DNA of 18,827 nucleotides. It comes from JBEIUL01 sp044356865. GTDB lineage: Bacteria > Planctomycetota > Phycisphaerae > Phycisphaerales > SM1A02. Made by a program: the position numbers and the translations under genes. A model generated the notes under the pieces. It was given only the letters and a program-made list of their open reading frames with translations. It did not search any database and had not been told where the DNA came from. Below, in pieces: positions 13,832 to 18,827 of this stretch; position 1 is the stretch's first letter; each line of letters begins with the position of its first letter. Location: contig JBIKVN010000030.1 of the NCBI GenBank assembly GCA_044356865.1, forward strand, positions 1 to 18,827, in the 5' to 3' direction.

Positions 13832-15649
13832 ATGAGCCCACGCACGCCCCGATTCGGCCGGATCCGGCCCTCCGAAGCGGTTCTCGCGGCCCTGTTCGCG
13901 GTCGTCCTGCCGGTTTTCGCCGGGTGCGAGACCGAGCAGTCCTACCGCGAGCGGCAGCAGGAAGACCGCGAGAAGTACGCGCTCCGCGACCCGGCGGTGC
14001 TGGTCCTGAGCCACCAGGTCGGCGGGACCCACCATCGCGGGCTGGTCGTCGACGGCATCTGGTACCTGAGTTACGGGCCGTCGGTCCTGGCCGTTTCGGC
14101 CGACACCGGAACCGTGCTCGGGTCGGTCGAGGCGAGGCCGCCCGGCACCTCGGGGGCCGTGCGTGAACTCGAGGCGATCCGTCGCGACGGTTCGCTGCGA
14201 CTGGTCGCATGCCTGCCGCCGACCGACATCGTCGAGATCGAGGTCGAGGATCGCATCAACCTTTCGGTGGCGCGGCGCACCCGGGCCCGGGAGATCGGGT
14301 TCGTGCCCCGCGGCATCTCGACGGTCGACGGCGAAGTGTGGATCAACGGCGATGCCGGCGCGGTGCGGCTCGCCGAGGTGCCGCCGCCGGTCGCCCGGGC
14401 GGTGAACGACCGCGAGCGGGCGGCGCGGGCCCGCATCGAGCCGGCGCTGCCGCCGCGGCCGGCCCTTCGCGAGGCGATTGCCGAGCGCGGCGCGAGCGGC
14501 TGCGGGCCGGTCGTCGCAACCGCCAGCGGGCTGGCCGCGACGGTGGGCCGGCGGGTGCTTTCGCTTGCCGACGGCTCGTTCCTCGGGGCCGCCAGCCGGC
14601 TCGATGCGGTCGATCCCGTCGAGGCGGATCGGGCCGGCGTGCCGGCCGACGCGATGCTCTTCACGCTGCAGGGCGACCAGGCCTCGTCGGTGGGAATCAT
14701 GGGTCCGGATGTCCGCGAGCTCGCGAGCGGGGCGATCGGCGGCACGGTGCGCTGCGTGCGGCTGCTGAACGGCCGGCTCTTCGCGATCAACGACACCGAG
14801 ATGCTGTCGTTCCCGGTCGTGAAGGGCGACGACGGCGAGCTTTCCCTCGGCGACCCCGCCTTCATCAAGGTCCGCGGGGCCCGCGACATCGCCCGGCTCG
14901 GTGACAATCTCTACGCGGTCTGCGGCGGCTTCGGCCGGGCCTTCTACCGGCTCGAGGCCGACGCCACCGGGCCCGCCGACGAGTTCTTCCGCGCGGAGCG
15001 CGAGCCCAGCGGGCTCATCCACGCGGTGACCGATCGCCGTCGGGTGCTTGCGGGCGGGCCCGAGGGGTCGTGGCTGTACACGATCAACGGCGAGGTCTCG
15101 CTCGTGAACCAGCCGGTGCCGATCGAGGACCCGCGCCGGACTTCGGCTTCGACCGGCTGGTGCGACGCGAAGGTCGCCGAAGACCGGCGGTCGGTGACGC
15201 TGAAGCGCAAGGGGCTGGCCGAGGATGCCGAGCCGATTCCCGAGGTGACCTGGTCGCCGATCGCGGGCGGGTCGATCCACTCGGTCGAGTCGATCGACAA
15301 CCGGATCTGGGTGCTCCACGACGACGGGGTGCAGGTGTTCGGGCTCGACCGGGACGGCTCGATCGATCCTGACGGGGCGTTCTTCATCGACGGGCCGGTG
15401 CGGTTCCTCTTCCCGCAGCGGCTCGGCGGCGCGGCCGCGTTCGTCGCCGAACGCGGGGGATTCGGCGTGCTCGACTTCATCGAGCGGGCGGCCCTGCCCG
15501 AGACCGCCGGCACCCGCATCCTCGATCTCGACGGGGACGGCGAGGACGATGCGATCCTGACGCCCGAGCAGCTCGCCGGACCCGCGACCGGCCGCGGCGC
15601 GGACTGGATCAGCCTGCCGACCGGGAACGAGCCCGCGGCTCCGAAGTGA
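13832..15649 (+). CDS. Large lipoprotein, probable beta-propeller
   Basis: I do not recognise a named family. The 605-residue protein has an N-terminal lipoprotein signal: basic residues, hydrophobic 'AVLAALFAVVLPVFAGC', Cys32. An acidic/basic helix follows ('QSYRERQQEDREKYALRD'). The remainder is a series of short beta-like blocks such as 'GLVVDGIWYLSYGPSVLAVS', 'GISTVDGEVWINGDAGAVRL', 'GARDIARLGDNLYAVCGGFG' and 'SIDNRIWVLHDDGVQVFGLD'. These resemble the blades of a propeller with readout-like repeats. Near the C-terminus 'LDLDGDGEDDAIL' is an Asp-rich calcium-loop-like motif. It probably sits on the outer face of a membrane. It is followed after 33 bp by the response regulator on the same strand. 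The start rests on the signal peptide; no Shine-Dalgarno was found. Confidence 0.85.
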   Translation: MSPRTPRFGRIRPSEAVLAALFAVVLPVFAGCETEQSYRERQQEDREKYALRDPAVLVLSHQVGGTHHRGLVVDGIWYLSYGPSVLAVSADTGTVLGSVEARPPGTSGAVRELEAIRRDGSLRLVACLPPTDIVEIEVEDRINLSVARRTRAREIGFVPRGISTVDGEVWINGDAGAVRLAEVPPPVARAVNDRERAARARIEPALPPRPALREAIAERGASGCGPVVATASGLAATVGRRVLSLADGSFLGAASRLDAVDPVEADRAGVPADAMLFTLQGDQASSVGIMGPDVRELASGAIGGTVRCVRLLNGRLFAINDTEMLSFPVVKGDDGELSLGDPAFIKVRGARDIARLGDNLYAVCGGFGRAFYRLEADATGPADEFFRAEREPSGLIHAVTDRRRVLAGGPEGSWLYTINGEVSLVNQPVPIEDPRRTSASTGWCDAKVAEDRRSVTLKRKGLAEDAEPIPEVTWSPIAGGSIHSVESIDNRIWVLHDDGVQVFGLDRDGSIDPDGAFFIDGPVRFLFPQRLGGAAAFVAERGGFGVLDFIERAALPETAGTRILDLDGDGEDDAILTPEQLAGPATGRGADWISLPTGNEPAAPK

Positions 15650-15682
15650 TTCGACTCGCCCTCGCCGCCATACTGGACGACC

Positions 15683-17107
15683 ATGCCCGACGCCGCGAAC
15701 TCCCCCGATCCCGCCGCCCGGCCCGCCGGCCGTGACGCCGTGCGGGCCCAGGTGCTGGTCGTCGATGACGAGCGTGACCACGCCGAGACGATGGCCGACG
15801 CCCTGCGGAAGCCGGGCCATGTCTGCACGATCGTGAACGGGCGGGCCGCGGCCGAGGAGGAACTCCGCAACGGCGCTTTCGATGTGGTCGTGACCGACCT
15901 CGTGATGGAGAGCGAGACCGCGGGCCTCGAGGTCCTGGCCCTCGCGAAGAAGCTGCAGCCCGAGGCCGAGACCATCATGGTGACCGCCCACGGCGACGTG
16001 CCGACCGCGAAGGCCGCGCTCCAGGGCGGGGCCTACGACTTCATCGAGAAGCCGCTCGACCTCGTGGTCTTCCGCAACCTCGTGCAGCGGGCGGCCGAGA
16101 CGGTCGCGCTCCGCACGCAGAACCGTTCGCTGCGCGGGCAGCTCGACGCGGCGTACGGCTTCGAGGGGATCATCGGCGAGTCGGCGGGCATCCGGGCGGT
16201 GGTCGCCGCGATCCGGCAGGTCGCGCCGAGCACGATTCCCGTGCTCGTCACCGGCGAGAGCGGCACCGGCAAGGAACTCGTCGCGGCCGCGGTCCACAAG
16301 GCCTCGCGGCGGGCGGGGCGTCGCTACGTGACCTTCAACGCGGCCGGGCAGAGCGAATCGCTGCTCGAGGACCAGCTCTTCGGGCATGTCCGCGGGGCGT
16401 TCACCGGGGCCGACCGCGACCGGGAGGGCGTCTTCGAGTACGCCGACAAGGGCACGGTCTTCCTCGACGAGATCGGCGACATGCCGCCGTCGATGCAGCC
16501 GAAGCTGCTGCGGGTGCTCGAGACCGGCGACGTGACGCGGCTCGGCGCGAACGAGGCGCGGAAGGTCGACGTGCGCTTCGTGAGCGCGACCAACCGCGAC
16601 CTGAAGGCGGCGATCGCCGCGGGGCAGTTCCGCGAGGACCTCTACTTCCGGATCCGCGGGGCCGAGATCCACGTGCCGCCGCTGCGGGAGCGCCGCGAGG
16701 ACATCCCGCTGCTCGCGAACCACTTCGCGGGGCGCTACGCCGCCGAGCTCGGGAAGCCGCGGCCGACCTTCACCCAGCCGGCGCTCCTGCGGCTGGTGGC
16801 GTATCCCTGGCCGGGGAACGTGCGGGAGCTCGCGAACCTGATCCACCGCGTGACGATCACCGCCGGCGAGACCGTCGACGTGCGGGACATTCCCGACGAG
16901 ATCCGCACCGACGACTCCACGGACCTCGACGGCCCGTCGCGGCGGTCGGGCGGAAGCCTCGCCGGCGTCGGGCTCGACACGCTCGAGAAGGAAGCGATCC
17001 GCCAGACCCTCGGGATGACCGGCGGGAACCGCGAGCAGGCCGCGGCGATGCTCGGGATCGGCGAGCGCACGCTCTACCGGAAGCTCAAGGAGTACGGGCT
17101 GCGCTGA
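15683..17107 (+). CDS. NtrC-family sigma-54-dependent response regulator
   Basis: The 474-residue transcription activator has three parts. The receiver domain (about 22-140) has acidic residues D28/D29, phospho-acceptor D72 ('VVVTDLVM') and K123 ('FIEKPLD'). The AAA+ domain (about 160-395) has Walker A 'GESGTGKE' at 191-198, sigma-54-contacting 'GAFTGA' at 238-243, Walker B 'GTVFLDEIGD' at 257-266 and arginine-finger-type 'FREDLYFRIR'. The C-terminal Fis-type helix-turn-helix (about 435-474) has 'GGNREQAAAMLGIGERTLYRKLKEYGL'-like sequence. It would activate RNA polymerase-sigma-54 after phosphorylation. No sensor kinase is in the window, so its partner is probably further away. It may be cotranscribed with the lipoprotein 33 bp upstream. 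Confidence 0.96.
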   Translation: MPDAANSPDPAARPAGRDAVRAQVLVVDDERDHAETMADALRKPGHVCTIVNGRAAAEEELRNGAFDVVVTDLVMESETAGLEVLALAKKLQPEAETIMVTAHGDVPTAKAALQGGAYDFIEKPLDLVVFRNLVQRAAETVALRTQNRSLRGQLDAAYGFEGIIGESAGIRAVVAAIRQVAPSTIPVLVTGESGTGKELVAAAVHKASRRAGRRYVTFNAAGQSESLLEDQLFGHVRGAFTGADRDREGVFEYADKGTVFLDEIGDMPPSMQPKLLRVLETGDVTRLGANEARKVDVRFVSATNRDLKAAIAAGQFREDLYFRIRGAEIHVPPLRERREDIPLLANHFAGRYAAELGKPRPTFTQPALLRLVAYPWPGNVRELANLIHRVTITAGETVDVRDIPDEIRTDDSTDLDGPSRRSGGSLAGVGLDTLEKEAIRQTLGMTGGNREQAAAMLGIGERTLYRKLKEYGLR

Positions 17108-17124
17108 GTCCGCCCGGGGCGGTC

Positions 17125-17619
17125 TCAGGGCGCGGCCACCGCGACGCCGGTCGCGCGGCGGACGGCGATCGTCCGGGCCTCGTCGCCGGAGGTGAAGCGC
17201 ACGGCGGCGTCGCCCGGGGCGTCGAGCCCGCCGTAGCGGTCGAGCCGCAGCGAACCGTCGAGACGCACCCGCACCGCGGCCAGGCCGTCGGCCGCGCCCT
17301 CGCCGAGCCGGACGCGGGCGAGGCCGCCGAGGCCGTCGGCGATCTCGCTGCGGGCCAGCGGCACCTCGGGCGTGGTGGCCTCGGCGACCCACCAGGCCGT
17401 GCCGTCGGGATCGACCGTGACGACGAGCGTCCGGGCCGGGTTGCGGGCCGCAAGCAGGCGGCCGGTGGCGAGCGTCTCGCGGAAGAGCTCCTCGGCCTGC
17501 CGCACGCGAAGGTCATCACGGTCGCCGAGGGCGGCCACCGCGGCGGCGCCGGCGATCGCGAGGACCGCGACGCAGGCGAGCAGCTCGAGCAGCGAGAAGC
17601 CGCGGGGGCCCCGCCTCAC
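17125..17619 (-). CDS. Type II secretion/type IV pilin-like pseudopilin (GspH-like)
   Basis: The 164-residue product begins with a class III signal: a short basic leader ending Arg-Gly7, then 'FSLLELLACVAVLAIAG' as the hydrophobic pilin helix. Glu12 is the conserved +5 Glu after prepilin-peptidase cleavage. The remainder is a beta-rich globular domain ('LVVTVDPDGTAWWVAEA' and 'VRLDGSLRLDRYGGLDAPGD'), which fits GspH/FimT-like minor pseudopilins. It would be processed by prepilin peptidase and built into a periplasmic pseudopilus. The start is GTG at 17619 and shares GTGA with the upstream gene's stop, implying coupled synthesis of two pilin-like proteins. It converges with the response regulator, 17 bp away. 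Confidence 0.86.
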   Translation of the reverse strand: MRRGPRGFSLLELLACVAVLAIAGAAAVAALGDRDDLRVRQAEELFRETLATGRLLAARNPARTLVVTVDPDGTAWWVAEATTPEVPLARSEIADGLGGLARVRLGEGAADGLAAVRVRLDGSLRLDRYGGLDAPGDAAVRFTSGDEARTIAVRRATGVAVAAP

Positions 17620-18827
17620 CGTTCGTCCCCGATCGCGAGGCGGCGGGCGGTCGCGGTTTTCGCACGATCGCTTGCGTGCGCGTCCGGCGTCCCGAAGGTC
17701 GTGCCGCCGCGCCGTTGCACGGCGACGCCGCCGGTCGCGGCCGCGATCGCGAGCGACTCGTCGGACAGGCTCGCGAGCGAGGCGAGCCCGTGGCGGAGCC
17801 GCCCGTCGCCGCCGCGGGCGGGGCCGTCGGGCACGCTGAGCCCGTTGCCGCGGTCGAAGTTCGGGTCGAAGAGCAGCGTCGCGTCGCCCGCGAGCAGGAC
17901 GCTCGAGGCGGCGAGGCGACCGACGATTCTCGCGGTATCGACCGCTTCGATCCGCTTGAACGGGGCGTGGATCTCGCCGGCGATGCGGGCGGAGCCCTCG
18001 ATCCGCCACGCGCCGCGGCTGCCGTCGCCGTGGCCCCAGATCCGGATGCGGCCGTTGCCGTTCGCGAAGGTCGCGTCGTCGCCGAGCGGGGTGTTGCGGA
18101 TCCGGGCCTTGCCGAGGACATGGAAGGTGATCGAGGCGTTGGGGAGGAGTTCGAAGTTCACCCCGTCGAGGGTGAGGTCGCGTCCCACGACGATCTCGAC
18201 CGGCGTCTCGACGACGAAGCGGTTGATCGAGGCGAGGGTCAGGTCGCGGGCGGTCGCGAGGCGGGCCGCGCCGCGCACCGTGAACAGCCGGCCGCCGTTC
18301 ACCACGATCGAGTTCCCGCTCGAGACCGTCGCGGTGAGAAGCGACGGAAGCGGGCCCGGGACATCGGTCGCGGTCGCGGTCGGGAGCGCCGGATGCGGCG
18401 GCGGCAGCGGGAACGGCAGGTTTTCGGGCAGGCCGCGGTGGCCGAGCTCGAGATCGTCGCCCATCCCGGGGGCGAGGGCGAGGGCGTCGATCGCGTTCGC
18501 CACGGGCCCGACCCGGATCGCGTCGGGCCGGCGGTCGAAGGTGCCGACGACGACGGGATCGCCGAGCGCCGCGAGGCCCGAACCGGGCAGCGTCGCCACC
18601 AGGGCGCGATCCTCGAGCGAAATCGACTCGCGGGCGAGGATCGCGACTTCCGAAAGGTCGCAGGTGACCGTGGCCGCGTCGTTGGGCCGATCGGTGCGGA
18701 GGATCGCCTCGGCCTCCTGGCGGATGCCGTCGATCTCGGCGACCGTGGACAGGCGCACCACCCGGGTGAGCGGTCCGGGCGCGAGGCCGGTCTGGAGGTC
18801 GGTCGCTTCGGCGCTCACCAGGCAGCC
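17616..18827 (-). CDS. Secreted pilin-associated protein (PilX/adhesin-like), cut by right edge
   Basis: 403 residues are visible and the frame is still open at the window edge, so the true N-terminus (probably a membrane helix or type III signal) lies outside. A GTG at 18818 is only a possible internal start. The sequence has a helical early part ('EIDGIRQEAEAILRTD'), a Pro-rich linker ('LPFPLPPPHPALP') and a long beta-rich region of the parallel-helix kind ('GNSIVVNGGRLFTVRGAARL', 'DLTLDGVNFELLPNASITFH'). It then shows 'SARIAGEIHAPFKRIEAVDT', 'ARIVGRLAASSVLLAGDATL' and 'FDPNF'. That last pattern recalls the DUF7305-type domain found in PilX-like surface proteins. The function is inferred from the downstream pseudopilin coupled to it by GTGA. 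Confidence 0.75.
   Translation of the reverse strand, partial: GCLVSAEATDLQTGLAPGPLTRVVRLSTVAEIDGIRQEAEAILRTDRPNDAATVTCDLSEVAILARESISLEDRALVATLPGSGLAALGDPVVVGTFDRRPDAIRVGPVANAIDALALAPGMGDDLELGHRGLPENLPFPLPPPHPALPTATATDVPGPLPSLLTATVSSGNSIVVNGGRLFTVRGAARLATARDLTLASINRFVVETPVEIVVGRDLTLDGVNFELLPNASITFHVLGKARIRNTPLGDDATFANGNGRIRIWGHGDGSRGAWRIEGSARIAGEIHAPFKRIEAVDTARIVGRLAASSVLLAGDATLLFDPNFDRGNGLSVPDGPARGGDGRLRHGLASLASLSDESLAIAAATGGVAVQRRGGTTFGTPDAHASDRAKTATARRLAIGDER

Noticed and set aside
17110..17122. Terminator after the response regulator
   Set aside because: The stem is only 5 bp (CCGCC/GGCGG) with no T-tract on either strand.

Overview
The window is very GC-rich, gene-dense bacterial chromosome. 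Two features point to a planctomycete, most likely the Phycisphaerae/Phycisphaerales side of Planctomycetota. One is the haloperoxidase-like protein ending in paired dockerin-like 'ADLDGDG…DLxxLLAAWG' repeats. The other is the number of secreted lipoproteins and pilin-like proteins. This assignment is inference from protein style; no rRNA or other marker is present. All recognised genes are ordinary chromosomal genes. No transposase, phage gene, tRNA or CRISPR array was seen.

Layout. 1-1020 (-): N-terminal part of an RND/MMPL transporter that runs off the left edge. 1176-3203 (+): secreted vanadium-haloperoxidase/PAP2-type protein with a dockerin-like tail. 3213-5164 (-): two-gene operon of a DUF4920-like lipoprotein and dihydroorotase (pyrC), joined by a GTGA overlap. 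5292-5708 (-): small lipoprotein made of five Cys-rich tandem repeats, followed by a good intrinsic terminator. 5975-7411 (+): short UvrC without the C-terminal HhH region. 7415-8590 (-): rhomboid protease with a TPR-like tail and an in-frame triplicated WTGQ peptide in its linker. 8591-9052: non-coding divergent region filled by a 2 x 155 bp tandem repeat, then the promoter of citrate synthase (9053-10201, +). 10205-13781 (-): probable operon of TPR protein, recX, lipoprotein, rhodanese, cdsA and zinc-ribbon coiled-coil protein. 13832-15649 (+): large lipoprotein. 15683-17107 (+): NtrC-type sigma-54 response regulator. 17125-18827 (-): two pilin-like genes, the second running off the right edge.

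How the genes work together. Several genes are core metabolism or maintenance: pyrC (pyrimidines), citrate synthase (TCA), cdsA (phospholipids), uvrC and recX (DNA repair and recombination). They are mixed with envelope and secreted proteins. Genes are packed tightly: four co-directional junctions use the same GTGA start/stop overlap, and three convergent pairs are separated by only 3-9 bp. Several starts have no Shine-Dalgarno but a -10-like hexamer 7-9 nt upstream, which suggests leaderless transcripts.

Most unusual signal. A decamer, GGCCTGTCCA, occurs nine times exactly, plus near-matches, only between about 7.85 and 8.94 kb. It sits in-frame inside the rhomboid gene with a 21-bp period, and in the gap upstream of citrate synthase as a higher-order 155-bp tandem repeat. 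It matches no repeat class I can name.
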